Below are positions 1 through 11,364 of a stretch of DNA of 64,000 nucleotides, piece by piece (the first letter of the stretch is position 1; every line of letters begins with the position of its first letter). Below the pieces are notes generated by a model that was not told the origin of the DNA, searched no databases, and saw only the letters and a list, made by a program, of their open reading frames with translations. The DNA is from Pyrenochaeta sp. MPI-SDFR-AT-0127 (Eukaryota > Ascomycota > Dothideomycetes > Pleosporales > Cucurbitariaceae). The stretch is taken from NCBI GenBank assembly GCA_020747015.1, contig JAGTJM010000063.1, positions 118,850 to 182,849 on the forward strand, in the 5' to 3' direction. The position numbers were made by a program, and so were the translations under genes.

Positions 1-1790
1 TTGAGCTGCTTGTACAGCATTTTCGAAGTATTTATATTGTTTGTTTACGATGGCGTGGAGCTCGAAGAGAACCTTTCGTCACAGACCTGAGCTCACTTGG
101 TTGATGCTAAGGCAGCCTGCATTTGCACTAGTTGGTGTAAAGCCTGGCGGTTTCTGGAAGGAACAATAGCACAACAGTGCGTAAATTGCAACTAAAAGCA
201 GCCTATAACATAGGCAGGCTACTTGAATATTGCATCTTGTAACGGTGGTGATGTGTGAGTTCGGCATCTGATGAGGGGGGCGGTTACGCAGAGCCAGCAA
301 CTGAGATCCTTTTCTGATTAGAAATTAGATTCCATAGAACTACCCAGCTCTGCTGTGAGAAAATTTAGTGCGATACTTACAGTTGAGCACATCAAAATAT
401 AGAAACCTTCGCAACGAAAGTACCCTGTCTTGGTAAGTGAGCATGGGACAAGTCCAAACAGGAAACATGGCTGTTGCACTACACTTCATGTTAACCTACA
501 CAAATTCGGTACTACTTTTAATGAACAGCTTCATTTCTCTACAGCCCGGCAGATGCTTTGCTTTTCTAAGGTCCTTGAATCTGGAACATCATTCGTTCAA
601 CTGAGGATCTAGGTCTGCTTTTCTCGAATGCGCATCTTCCATGTGGGGGGTGTTCGATGTGGCCCATGAACAATTCGAATCAACATCGCGCCGCACGTAT
701 GCTAATTCAAAGTCACCAAAGCAACAGCCATAAGAGTACCGCTATAGTTTATGCACCCGTGGCCCAGTGATTTCAAGAAATTCTGGTGGCCAATTAGAAA
801 GTAGAATGGAAGGCCTTGGTAGACCCTAGCCACTGAGTTCATCATCCTGTTCCAGCCCTTTCCCTTGACCCATGTCCTTTGGAGAATGCAAGATTTTATA
901 TCCAGCCTGATAAGTGATCGCTTGGTATATATCTTATCCCTCATCGCTTCAATTTTTCTACATATTTCATTTTAGTTTCACTTTCAAGAGAGTAGTATAT
1001 CATCTGCTACAACCTAGCTTCGAGCGCTACCCCGCACCTACTTAGGAATCCCTCTCGCCTGTTCTTCCCAACTTGGAGGCAATACTACAGGGCTGTAGAG
1101 ATCAGAAATATACCAAACAAGGCCTACGTACGCACTACTGTTATAAGATGATCCATTGGGTCAGAGACCTGCAAACCGAGCATTACAGCAGCTAATGTGT
1201 GTGTGTGTGTATGTTCATAGCCTGGACTCTTTCACCCTCATACTTCTCACCGCCCGCAAGTCGGAATGAAATCTTCAGCTTGTTTTGTTGTGTAGTCAAT
1301 GGAGACAGACCAAGATTATGTCATTAGTCAGAGACCTCATAGCGGTTATTACCCGTCCTCCCTGTCTTCTTACGGACCATGTGTGAGAACCATAACCCCG
1401 AGTAACGAGAATCTTACCTGTCTCCACTCTTCCTGCGTCCAATATGTTAAAAAAGCTGACTTGTTACGGATCGCACGACAGGCTTATTACCGTAAAGGTC
1501 TGCCTCGCACCACTCTTACTGCGTCTAATATACTGCGCATAGTCACGATGGGACACATATGCCTGCAAACAGGGAACTATGAGCGTCTACAGAAGCTGAG
1601 CCACAAAATTTTCATTGAATTTACACGTCACATGTACCGACCGCCTATGATTATTCACGCCCGATAATCATAAACCATGCGAGAGAATAGTTTCACCTCC
1701 GACGCATTCTCAGCGACCGCCCGAAGGTCATAGACAGCACTGTATCAGACTCGGTATTGGCACTTCCATTTCAAAGCCCATAATTTCATC
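1..1790. other. No supported gene; one short unassigned ORF
   Basis: I see no recognisable gene here. One open frame at 1299-1667 on the plus strand (122 codons) starts with ATG but matches no family I know, has no visible splice-supported extension and could be chance. A short GT dinucleotide run lies at about 1196-1211. The last part of the stretch is presumably the promoter of the antifungal protein gene that follows. Confidence 0.5.
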
Positions 1791-1800
1791 TATAAATATG
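1791..1800 (+). promoter_or_regulatory. TATA box of the antifungal protein gene
   Basis: The sequence tataaatatg lies about 125 bases before the ATG at 1923. A pyrimidine- and CA-rich leader follows it, as is usual for strongly expressed secreted-protein genes of filamentous fungi. Assigned by position and motif only. Confidence 0.5.
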
Positions 1801-1922
1801 AGCTCTTCGAAAATCCAGCCTCCAATAACTCTCATCAACAACACTTCCTTCTCAGACACTCTGAACCATCTCTTCTACCATATATTACTGTCCTTCGATA
1901 TCATCATCTCAAGCCATTAATT

Positions 1923-2348
1923 ATGCAGATTACTACAGCTGCCCTCATGCTCTTCGCTGCATTGGGAGTAGTAGCCACTCCTATTGATTCCGAGCCCAAC
2001 AGCATTGATATGAGAGATGAAGTTGACATTCTCATCAAATACTCTGGAGTAAGAAAATCCCTACATTTTGCATCTTGAGACTTTACCCAAATATCATCAC
2101 TAACCACTCGAATCCTCTCCTTAGACATGCACCAGAGACAAAAACGAATGCAAATATAAGAACCAAGAAAACAAGGACACTTTCGTCAAGTGCCCCACAC
2201 TTGCAAATAAGAAGGTGTGTTTCCATCAAACCCTAAGTAGCCACTTGGGCTGCCCACGTACTAATCTTGCTCGCTTCTTTTATAGTGCACCAACGATGGC
2301 AAAACGTGTACATGGGACAGTGTTAGCAAAGTTGTCACATGTGACTAA
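1923..2348 (+). CDS. PAF/AFP-type secreted cysteine-rich antifungal protein
   Basis: Three exons, 1923-2048, 2125-2214 and 2286-2348, join in phase at GT...AG introns to give a 92-residue precursor. Residues 1 to about 19 form a signal peptide (hydrophobic core, small residues before the cut). An acidic propeptide follows to about residue 38, then a small basic domain. Its six cysteines at 44, 51, 65, 73, 80 and 91 have spacing 6-13-7-6-10, which as I recall is the spacing of the Penicillium PAF group, with three disulfides in an abcabc pattern. The short motifs KNECKYKN, KDTFVKCP and a terminal TCD fit the same family. Family members are secreted and act on other fungi. Precursor length, pro-region and two introns also agree with the family. 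No partner gene is adjacent. Function is inferred from family; activity is untested. Confidence 0.9.
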
Positions 2349-2915
2349 ACAGTCTTTTCAATATTCCGGGTATGCATGCACCTCGAATCTTTCTTGTGCT
2401 GGCAATATGCGAGATACCGTATGAAATCTCAAAACCTACAGTTTTGCCCTCGGAAGGAACGGATTCAAAGAATGCTTCATGAATAGTAGGGATAATGCGC
2501 TTGGACCTAGTGTTGACTGGGTTAAATTGTCTCAGAAAGAATCGGTTATTTTAAACAAACTCCACACATTCGTTTAGTATTTAGCTAGCTAGATCTTTAT
2601 CTCTTTCAAGAAATGGTCATTAACTGCCTACCTTTCTATATCCCTCAATTGGCTGTTAGTGCGATATCCTGTTTCTGCCATGAATATGCTACATATATTT
2701 GATTAGAGTTCTATTCTTGCTGTTTCAAGGTTACTTTTCATTGTTAGAAGAGTTTTAAAACTCGCAAAAGTTTGACGCGAGTTAAAGGAATTGCAATGTC
2801 TCCCTACTTGGCTTACATACGCACGAGCAAGCCTATTTCCTTAGGTTCAAGAACTATTTGGCAAAAAGAGATGAGTTAAATTTTATACATTGAATAGATG
2901 AGAGAGGGGGGAGGT
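2349..2915. other. 3' flank of the antifungal gene; nothing else seen
   Basis: This is the shared 3' intergenic region between two convergent genes. It is moderately AT-rich and probably contains both polyadenylation regions. I see no ORF or RNA gene I can support. Confidence 0.5.
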
Positions 2916-3968
2916 TTAATTGACATCGACCTTCTTCATCACACTTGTGCTCTTAAGGCATAACAGGTGTTCATCCTGATGCAAGACCTCTCCGCCATTT
3001 TGGTAAACTCTTAGGATTTCTGCGTTCCTCTCCATCGCGTTACTGACCATGATGTTGATGGCATCGGCCGCATACTCCTCAAGGCGTTTTTCATTAGATT
3101 CTTTTGCCTCCCCCTGAATTTCATGGAGACGCTTAAGCCAGTACATCCATCTCCATGGTGTAAATCCAGTAGGTGAACGCTTGCCGAGCTCTGATTCGAT
3201 AAACATCCGACCACCCTGGCCAATTGTCCTTGGGCAATCATTCCATGAGACGTCCGAGAGTTGGATGAGATTGTGACTGGCCTCTTTGATCCACACACAA
3301 GCAGCTGGCAACAAGTGTGCAATGTCAAGACTCGCAATGCTTCGATGTGAATCTTCATCGTCAGGGTTCTCTGTGGTGCGAAGGTCGCGTGCATCCTCAA
3401 ACGTGGCCCGAAATACGACGAGAGCGATCTGGCACATTTCGTCTTTGCTAATTCGGGCTGATGCTAGCTTAGCTAAGAACGCCGCAAAGTTGAGGCGATG
3501 GACGCCCGACATGGAGGCGCTGTTGTTGATCCAAAAATCGGTCATGTCAGTTACCAAGAAGGGCAGGTCGACCCATAGTGTGCCTTTGATTGTTCGGGCA
3601 ATATCTATTCCATACAAACCAGACACGGGTCTAGTCAACGGCCCCAGTCCCTGGATGCGGAGGATATCGAGGACCAGACGATCGTGGTCAGACGTTTCGT
3701 GAGACGTATGTCGACCTAGCTGGTAGTAGATATGCCACAAGGAATGAAGGTAGCCTTCAAGAGAGTCTACTCCAACCCCTAGGCTGCAGTATTGTTCGCT
3801 GATAATCGAGGTTCGATTATAGAAGGCGGCTCCCCGGAGTTCCTCGAATTCACCCCGAGCGATGCATTCAAGCACATCCAGCTGGTCTATAGCGGTGCCA
3901 TCTGGCATGGTGAGTTCAGGAGGGCCTTTTGGCGAGGCGCTCAGAAGGGCGTCACGGAGGTGGTGCAT
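2916..3968 (-). CDS. DUF3632-like protein of unknown function
   Basis: This single open frame of 350 residues starts at the first in-frame ATG; an in-frame stop lies a few codons upstream. The protein is soluble-looking, mainly helical and acidic, with no signal peptide or membrane segment. The central part, with WVDLPFLVTDMTDFW followed by a helix resembling LNFAAFLAKLASA, resembles the fungus-specific DUF3632 family, whose function is not known. The C-terminal part carries a charged helix (WLKRLHEIQGEAKESNEKR) that could be a coiled coil. It is convergent with the antifungal protein gene, and nothing in the context suggests a shared role. The family call is from memory and only moderately sure; that it is a real gene is much surer, because of its length and its codon and amino-acid composition. 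Confidence 0.7.
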   Translation of the reverse strand: MHHLRDALLSASPKGPPELTMPDGTAIDQLDVLECIARGEFEELRGAAFYNRTSIISEQYCSLGVGVDSLEGYLHSLWHIYYQLGRHTSHETSDHDRLVLDILRIQGLGPLTRPVSGLYGIDIARTIKGTLWVDLPFLVTDMTDFWINNSASMSGVHRLNFAAFLAKLASARISKDEMCQIALVVFRATFEDARDLRTTENPDDEDSHRSIASLDIAHLLPAACVWIKEASHNLIQLSDVSWNDCPRTIGQGGRMFIESELGKRSPTGFTPWRWMYWLKRLHEIQGEAKESNEKRLEEYAADAINIMVSNAMERNAEILRVYQNGGEVLHQDEHLLCLKSTSVMKKVDVN

Positions 3969-4546
3969 CTCGAGGCGGTGCTGGCGGCGTCGGTAAATTG
4001 ATCAGTCAGGTGTAGTGATGAGAAGGAGACAGAAAATGAGCCATCTGTAAGCGTGACCCTAAAACCTGCAGCTACTAGTTCTTCTCATCAGCTAGAACGC
4101 ATTGAGCCCAAAGAGAATTTTTCGTTAGCCCCGGGTGCGCGAATGACAAGCATCGTGTACCGAACAAAAGCACCCAATCTTATTCTGCCCTCGGTGCTGA
4201 CATGCCCACTCTGATCGCCAAACCTTGCTTATATTGCCCCTACGCCACCCTTATGCGTCTGCATACATTTTCCACACTGTGACCTTCTCCGTGTCGGATG
4301 TAACCGTGTACCGCTTAATATCATCCAATGTTACCCCAGTCGGCTATGGCGGCAAGGAGGTTCCAGGATTATTCTCTCGCGAGCTCACCATTCCTCTGAG
4401 CTGATCTATAGTCTTGAAGGCTAATAAGTTTGGAATAGAAACAGGCAAAGTAAACAAATGTCCTTTGAATAGATACGTGCCAACTTACAATCTTGGCCTC
4501 CATCTTCAACTACCCGTTCCAATTACAGCTTTTCGATGGCCAACAA
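3969..4546. other. Intergenic, promoter of the DUF3632-like gene
   Basis: No ORF above background. The side next to 3968 should hold the promoter of the minus-strand gene. Towards 4500 the sequence becomes AT-rich and runs into repeat DNA. Confidence 0.45.
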
Positions 4547-4850
4547 TACTCTAAAGTCGCGAAACAGAAAATAAAATCTCTTATCTTTAATAATGAACTT
4601 TCATTGTATATAGTAGTAGGGCTACTGACGCTGCCTCTCTTTTCTCAAAGCCCACCGCTACTAATAAGAAAAGACGATAGGGAAGCAGCTCTCCTAATAA
4701 GTATTACTGGCTTTTCTAGCTCTTAAGCGGTACAGATTATATTCTCATAAGTGAAATAGATTGAAGCACTGAGATCATTCTGTGTACAAGCTGTATTTTG
4801 CACTTAATTGTTCAAGAGCTCTACGTATCATGGTTTTCGGGCAAAAAGCT
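4547..4850 (+). repeat. Diverged dispersed repeat, copy A
   Basis: This stretch aligns along its full length, in the same orientation, with 9283-9583. Examples of shared blocks are ttcaagagctctacgtatca and atagggaagcagctctcct. The differences are largely C/T and G/A exchanges, consistent with repeat-induced point mutation. It carries no intact ORF and is probably the end of an old transposable element. Confidence 0.8.
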
Positions 4851-4859
4851 GCCACCGAT

Positions 4860-6360
4860 ACTGCGAAGCATACACCTGACCTTCCTCAATGGATAGTCTA
4901 GATTCCGGTACTACATTAACATCGCCTCCCACTCGATCGTTAACGCCTTCTACTCCACCTACTGGCTATGTTCAGGGCTGTAACTTTGATATAAACTAGG
5001 AAGACCTTCGGCAGAATCATAACCCCCTTAAAACCCCTGATATCGTCCCCGGCACAAGCGCTTTGTGAAACCCGGCTTCCTTCCGTTACCGATTTATTGA
5101 CACGGCGCAGACATTATTGATGAGAATTAAAAGTGTTGATGGGTTGGCTCGAGGTGTCACCTGGCTAAGAGGCACTCGGAAGGTGTTTCCCCGGCAGCGA
5201 GCACTCTAGGAGCTATCCGACACCTTTAGGCTTTCTATCACATTGTCGTTAGTAGATACGGCTAGGATGAGACTATTCAGGGGCCCCTTCTACGGTCTCG
5301 GTATATCGCTCGAGGATCTAACACTAGTCCTCCCTTGACAGTCGCTACTACTGATTTGAGCGCTATCAGCTCACAGATCCTCTTTAGTCACGATAAGTAT
5401 AAGGACTTCTACGTTGATTGGATTGTACACGATAATATAGACTTCTGACAGGCCTCGAACCCTTTTATTAGGTGAATTGCAATAGCCCTAGAGCTCCTTG
5501 GCGACTCTTATATAACCTTAAGCGATTGGGTGGTAAATTTGTATTGCGAGAGGAAGGGCTATATTAAGTCTCTCCTTTATCGATCTGTATCTAAGATTGA
5601 CATCAGCTGCGACTTCTCGATTGGCGATAATAGACCGAAACTATCTGAGTGTTGTTGCTCACTGGATTGCGCCGGATAGGGGCCTCAAATCTGCCCTGAT
5701 TACTATCTCTCTCTCGACCGTTTTGTGTACACTCAGGTGCCAACCAAGTTGTTAATATATTTATATTATACTTATTACGCTTATCTTAGGTATAGTAAGC
5801 CACTGATTTATATACTATATAGCTTAGTTATACTTTAGGGTTTACACTTACGCTATAGTTAGTTGAGAACGACCCCCTTAAACGCTTCCTCCTACGCTAA
5901 TGTTAGGATCGTAATAATTAGCTCTATACTATAGGATTCCTAGGACTACGTAATCTGGCGGGGCACACGTTATTATTAGCCTAAGTTTAGGCCTCATTTA
6001 ATACCTATATCTCTCCTTCTATTCCAACTTATAAACGTCCTCTGCCTACGATGTAGGTTCGTAACGGCATCTACGGTAAATATGGAGAGCTAGCTAGAAT
6101 TGGTAATCGCTATAATAGGAAGTACTAACACCCGTGTTAACCTCGCGTTACTTAAGTAAGCCTCTAGTAAGCGGCTAAGCGACTAAGGTAATACATAATG
6201 TAAGGCTGACGTCTTTCCTAAAATAGTTAAAAGATAGCAACTAACAAAATCTCTTTCTTAACCTGGCTTATTGTTAATGCCTGCAATTACATCTTAGTAG
6301 ACTCTGTTATCCTCTTTCTAGTTGCTGTAGAGCTTGGCTTTATCTCGTATTGACGCGTTT
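4860..6360 (+). pseudogene. RIP-degraded transposon, probable hAT transposase relic
   Basis: This is a 1.5-kb stretch dense in TA and in stop codons with no open frame. Around 5595-5760 the plus strand can still be read, with stops, as a segment resembling the conserved hAT core: a segment like LxxDFSIGDN followed by a histidine-poor block and a later RxIG/HG-like patch. I take this as a decayed hAT-family transposase, but the match is weak and made from memory. The AT bias and many TAG/TAA codons fit RIP. No terminal inverted repeats could be defined. Confidence 0.4.
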
Positions 6361-6370
6361 TGCGATTGAT

Positions 6371-6380
6371 GGTATAAAAT
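6371..6380 (+). promoter_or_regulatory. TATA box of the MBL-fold hydrolase gene
   Basis: The sequence ggtataaaat lies about 60 bases before the ATG at 6439, at the edge of the degraded repeat block. Positional assignment only. Confidence 0.5.
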
Positions 6381-6438
6381 GCCTGATGCTGGCTGTTGAT
6401 GGCAGGGTGGTCATTCAACTTGCAGTTGAGCTTTCCAA

Positions 6439-8536
6439 ATGACTTCCTTAGCTACCACTTTTTTATCTGTGATCCTGCTTCTTGCTGCGACAGTCAATTT
6501 CGCTCATGCCTGCCCTTTGTCTCGGCACGTACGCAGAAATGATGCAAAAGCCTCCCAACTCATCAATGCAGCCATTGACAGCTTGGGCGGGCACAAAGCA
6601 TTGTCAAACTTGCAAGGTGTGACGTATCAGTCTAATGAGTATGTCATGAAGCCTCCTTTCGGGACATTGTTGACATTTCAGCGTATTCCGGGTCCGTACT
6701 ATTATGCAGAATTATCATTTGTTCGAGACAGACCGATATATCATTAGCTCCGGCCTCCAGAATGTGTCCTTCTCTTTCCAAGATCAAGGGTTCTCGCAAA
6801 GAATTGATCGAAGCTTCGTCTCCTCAGGTCAATCTTGGTCAAGCGGACAATATATTCATTTTCACTGCTGATAAACTTTCAGATCTCTTCATTTTCATCA
6901 CACCAGAGCTTGCTCCACGCAACTTCTCGATGGTCGCTGAGAGTGGTAGCGATGGTTTCGTCTGCTTTATCAAAGGCAGCAACAACGTTTTTCTTCCCAA
7001 GAATCAGTCGTACGGATATGCTGACGGTATACCTCGCAAATCACCTTTCGCTCACATGAATAACTTGCTGACATTTTTAGCCGTGCTGACGGAGTATCTT
7101 TTGTTGCAAGCGCTCAAGCTCTCCCCAAAACTTCTACTTGAGGTCTGAACTCTCTTCTGAACGCTCCCTACAGAATGCTGACACAGACACTAGGTGAATA
7201 AACATGACCCAACCGCAACGACAGTAGTTTTTCGAGAGGCTACGCTTCCAGCAGGTGAGTACACATTGGTGGTCATCCAATTTTCGAACTAACCATTGCA
7301 CAGTGGTTGATGAACAACTAAACATCACAGTTATATTCGATCCAGAGACCAATCTGCCTCTGCTCATCCGCGCTTTGGAAGACCATCCCATCCTTGGACG
7401 GACAACCAATGATCTGCAGCTCTTCAACTACACACAAGTAGATGGTCTCCTGTTTCCTCAGACACAGAAGTTGATTTATGGAGACGAAGCCATCCTGGAA
7501 GAGACAATAGTCTCACAAATATACGTCAATCCTCAATTTGAACAAGGCCACTTTGATGGACTTGCTTTGAATGAGACGGAAACAACTCCTTCGCCTCCAA
7601 GAGCGGATCCCAAATATGGGCATGCCGAGGTTACTGAATACTGGTCGAACACGCTTTGGGCTGGTGCGTACACGGGTAGTCTCAAATTTCTGAATGTTAC
7701 ACACCCCGCAGACGATCTACCAGGAGCTCACCATCTTGTATTCTTGAATAATACCAATTTTGCCCAGCTTATCCTTGAATTTAAGGAGTCTGTCATTGTG
7801 TTTGAGGCACCCCCTCATCAGTCAGAACTCGTCATTCAATGGGTGAAAGAGAATCTTAAAAAGCCGATTTCTCATCTTTGGGTGAGTCTAGACGATTCCC
7901 ATATTTGTGCAAGTGTCTAACTCTTCAACTAGGTCTCCCACCACCATCACGACCACAATCTTGATGTGGCCAGGTTTGTCGGAATTGGTGCGTCAATCAT
8001 CGTTCCCGAGATGGCCGCGTCATATTGGAGCAAGATTACAGGCATAAAACTCGTGACGTTCACGTAAGCTAGATGCTCCCTAAAGACCATGCTGGACTGA
8101 CTGCTTAGACAGTGAAGACAAGCCATACATATACTCGGATGGCAAAATGCAAGCTCGTTTTCTTTGGCAAGCCGACACACCACACTCAGCTGATTGGACA
8201 TACGCCATTGTCACCACAGCGTGCCCTGATATAAACACGAGCATGCTTGCATATACCGCGGACGCCGTCAGCACTAACTTTGAATCCGACAGCAATCTTG
8301 CTGACTCGTGGCTTCTCCAGGCAATGAGCGATGGTTTGAGCAAGAACACAATGTACGTTTCAAGTCTAACCTTAGTAGATGGACTGACTGACCACTCAAG
8401 GGTGATACCTGCGCATGGATGGCCTATTTCTTTCTCTCAAGTCTACAAGCAGCTGGGCTCTCCATATCCTGACTTCAATTCGACCAGCTTTGTGACTGGC
8501 GGGGATATTTGCTTGGATGTCGCTGAAGTGGTCTGA
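6439..8536 (+). CDS. Secreted metallo-beta-lactamase-fold hydrolase, nine exons
   Basis: Exons 6439-6638, 6682-6827, 6883-7026, 7081-7142, 7194-7254, 7304-7881, 7933-8063, 8113-8352 and 8401-8536 all join at GT...AG sites in phase and give 565 residues. Residues 1 to about 24 are a signal peptide. A long N-terminal region contains several NxS/T sites. The metal motif HxHxDH is at residues 400-405 (SHHHHDHN), and a further metal histidine is likely in PAHG at about 526, so the binuclear zinc site looks complete. Similar fungal proteins are annotated as MBL-fold hydrolases with an N-terminal extension; the substrate is unknown. The gene sits between two copies of a decayed repeat, yet its frame and splice sites are intact, so it appears functional. 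Introns are 43-55 bp, at the short end. Confidence 0.85.
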
Positions 8537-9282
8537 TCGCGAAGAAAAAAGGATGAATACTTGAGAGGTTGCTATTACGTAGTTGTCAGCGATTGTGTAA
8601 GTAAAAGCTAAGTTCCCCAATTCTTACATGATTTGATACCTTTAATTTTGTGTTGGGTTTCTGTCTTAGCCATGCCTTTGTTCTATACAGAGCGAACCCA
8701 CTAACTAGATTGGCCATAAGAAACACTGATAATAGGCTGGAACTATCTCTCGATTGCTGAAAACAGCCATTTGTGATGATAAAGTGAGCTGGAAGTTTAT
8801 TACACATATCGCCTAAATGGCTCCGGATTGAAATATCTGGTAGAGTAATTAATACACCATTCAAAGTCATATCGCGTGGCGGTGCACTTGGTGTACATCT
8901 ACTTACTGTAGCTAACTGGCTGTAGCTAGTGCGAACAAGGCCTTGAACTGATCTAGAAAAGATATCTTGAAGAATATAGTAGGTTAGGCTAAAGCGCCCC
9001 ACACTTTTCTCACGTCGCTCTGCTCTGCTACATACTTAGCCGCCAGGCGATTGTCTACTAATACTTATATACCCACTTTGTACCGAAAAGATTTAGCGGC
9101 AGTATTCTTAGTGGCATATATAGCAGACAGTTGAAATACTTAGAATCGCCACCAGTAGCAGAGAGGATAGCGACCCGCACTGGTTAGAGGGATGCGCGTG
9201 TTACCTATTAAAGATAGAAGGTAAGCGTATCTGTTAACTCTATCCCTGCGACCTATGTTCAAAGCTCTTTCCTATATCTATA
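8537..9282. other. Intergenic, becoming AT-rich repeat remnant
   Basis: The first 400 bases are the 3' flank of the hydrolase gene. A minus-strand frame at 8586-9002 shows no family signature. From about 8950 the sequence becomes TA-rich and leads into repeat copy B. Confidence 0.4.
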
Positions 9283-9583
9283 CTCCAAAGTCGCGAAACA
9301 GTAAAGACAGTCTCTTATCTTTAATGATAAGCACTCATTATATATGGTAGTAGTGCTACTAACGCTGCCGCTCTTGCCTCAAATCCCACCGCCACGTTTG
9401 AGAAAAGATGATAGGGAAGCAGCTCTCCTGATAAGTATTACTAGCTTCTCTAAGTCTTGAGCGGTACAGATTATATCCTTATAATTGAAATAAATTGAAC
9501 TACTAAGTCTATCTATATATAAGCTGTATTTTGCACTTAATTATTCAAGAGCTCTACGTATCATGGTTTTCGGGTAAAACGCT
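9283..9583 (+). repeat. Diverged dispersed repeat, copy B
   Basis: Direct-orientation partner of 4547-4850, ending in both cases in the same block around ctacgtatcatggttttcgg. Divergence is mostly transitions. The two copies bracket the degraded transposon and the MBL-fold hydrolase gene, so they could be the ends of one large, old composite insertion or two independent copies. Confidence 0.8.
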
Positions 9584-9665
9584 GACATAAGACAAGGTCG
9601 CGAAGAGCTGGAAACTCGTTGCCACAACATAGAGGTCAGGTTTGATAGAGCCGGATATGTTCTAA

Positions 9666-10848
9666 CTACGAATGCCCATTTGCGCCATTGCGAGTTGTTT
9701 GCGCTCTTGTTAGGCCGCCCTCGTTGTACTTGTAGCGTTCCTCTTCATCCTGTGAAATATTAGATGCACGAAGCTGAGACTGGAGTATAAAACTTACCCA
9801 GTATCGGTTGAAACCTACACCTTCACATACTTCGGAGTAGGAAAGAATCATTGGTGGGGCTCCTTCAGTCATACTTTTCTTGAGTGCTTCTAAAGTCTCT
9901 CGAATGCTCTTCAGCTTTGCAGCGACTAACGTCCAAGGATATGCCACAGCGCAAAAGCCAAGTTCGGCGAGGTCTTTCGCGGACAGGTTTTCCGTCTTGC
10001 CACCCTCAATGACTAGCAGAGAGTTAGCTCAATATGTGGGTATGAATGCCGACTGGACTTACTATTGGCGAAAACAGGCATATCGAGTTCTGTTACACAC
10101 TTGCTCATAGAGTCTCTGTCTGGCAGAGCTTCGACGAACACAGCATCTACACCAATGCGCTTGAACTCCTTCGCCCGCGTTATGGCTTCATCCCAGCCAA
10201 GGATAAGGGAATCGGTTCGCGCAAGGATGAAGATGTCCTTGCCCTCATTTCGGGCATCGACGGCAGCCTGAATACGAGCAAACGCCTCACCTCTCGACAC
10301 AACGGACTTTCCCTTGGTATGCCCGCACCCTGGATTGTTACTCAATATGAGTTGCAATATCTCTGGTAAAGACCGAACGTACTCTTAGGCCATGTCTGAT
10401 CCTCAACCATGATTCCCGCCGCCCCAGCCTCAGCAAAGCATTGCACCGTCCTTTTCACATTCATTGGGCTGCCATAACCGGTATCTGCATCTGCCATGAC
10501 CGGCACGGACACCTGTCGCACCGCTTCTTGAATCTTGTCACACATCTCTGCCATGGCGATGTACCCTGTGTCGGGTAAACCATACGAACTCGCACATGGG
10601 TACCCGGCGAGGAATATCATAGGAAATCCGGCTTCCTCAACGAGGCGCGAGGAGAGACCATCGTATGAACAAGCGTGGGCAAGGATCTTAGACGGGTCTT
10701 GATAAGCTTCGAGCATCATAGTTCGGAGGCGAGAGGCCTGGATAGAGGGGGTGCCGCCGCGCACGTTGGGAAGAGACACGGTCTCATTGCTGACTTGACC
10801 TGGTTTGCTGGACTTCACGATCCGTCTTTGCTCAAATGCAAACTGCAT
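9666..10848 (-). CDS. PEP mutase/isocitrate lyase superfamily lyase, oxaloacetate hydrolase-like
   Basis: The exons, in transcription order 10848-10383, 10329-10063, 10012-9798 and 9749-9666, give 343 residues, the usual length for fungal members of this group. The TIM-barrel superfamily motifs are present: the DADTGYG metal-binding loop, VEDQTWPK, then the catalytic KRCGH (about residues 155-159, with the first intron splitting the Arg codon), and LARTDS. Candidate activities are C-C cleavage of a 2-hydroxy- or oxo-dicarboxylate (oxaloacetate hydrolase, dimethylmalate lyase or methylisocitrate lyase type). I cannot choose between these from the sequence. It is divergent from an ACS-type transporter, which suggests that the transporter brings in the substrate or a precursor. 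A cytosolic location is likely, as no targeting peptide is evident. Confidence 0.88.
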
Positions 10849-11364
10849 GAAAAAATCAATACCAGAAGTCTGTTAGAGATATATCGTACGTACAGGATAT
10901 GGTATAGTGTTGACAACGACATTGGGCATATTGAAGTAATGAGTAGAGATCTCGACAGCAGAGTAGGGCAAACGAATTCACACTTGACTGTATAGTGTTT
11001 CTAGCGATATGAAATCTTGGAATCATGATCATGGTTTATATAGTTAACAATACTTCAAACGCCCCCTGAGATGGTTAGTAGCGGATTCGGAAAACTCAGG
11101 ATACTTTCTACGGTCTCCGCATGAAGTTCTCCGCACCATAGGAAACCACCGGATACAAGCATCTGGACGAACCGAGAATCCGGGGTAATTCGCCGATCGG
11201 TTCCCCAGAACATGTACTATAAGTCCTGGCTAACGATGATAAAAGCCGCCTATGCAGCCTCTGTGACATGCTGCACTCAGAAGTCATCCGACTTTTGATT
11301 GTAAATTAAAGTCCAAAAACATCTCTCCCATACTCCTCGCCCTAAGATATTACACACCCACATT
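10849..11364. promoter_or_regulatory. Divergent promoter between lyase and transporter
   Basis: This 516-bp region separates two genes transcribed away from each other and must carry both promoters. No clear operator motif stands out. A GC-rich part around 11090-11200 contains several CGG/CCG triplets (ccggatacaagcatctgga, cggggtaattcgccgatcgg) that could serve a Zn2Cys6 regulator such as the one encoded at 13241-15785. This is speculative. Confidence 0.4.

Noticed and set aside
3286..3702. Plus-strand frame of 138 codons
   Set aside because: Lies wholly inside the DUF3632-like gene on the other strand and has no signature; antisense shadow.
6439..6747. Short secreted protein ending at 6747, a small effector candidate
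   Set aside because: A 43-bp intron at 6639-6681 leads in phase into the long MBL-fold protein, which explains the frame better.
8586..9002. Minus-strand frame of 138 codons after the MBL-fold gene
   Set aside because: No family motif, low-quality composition, ends in the AT-rich remnant; likely chance.
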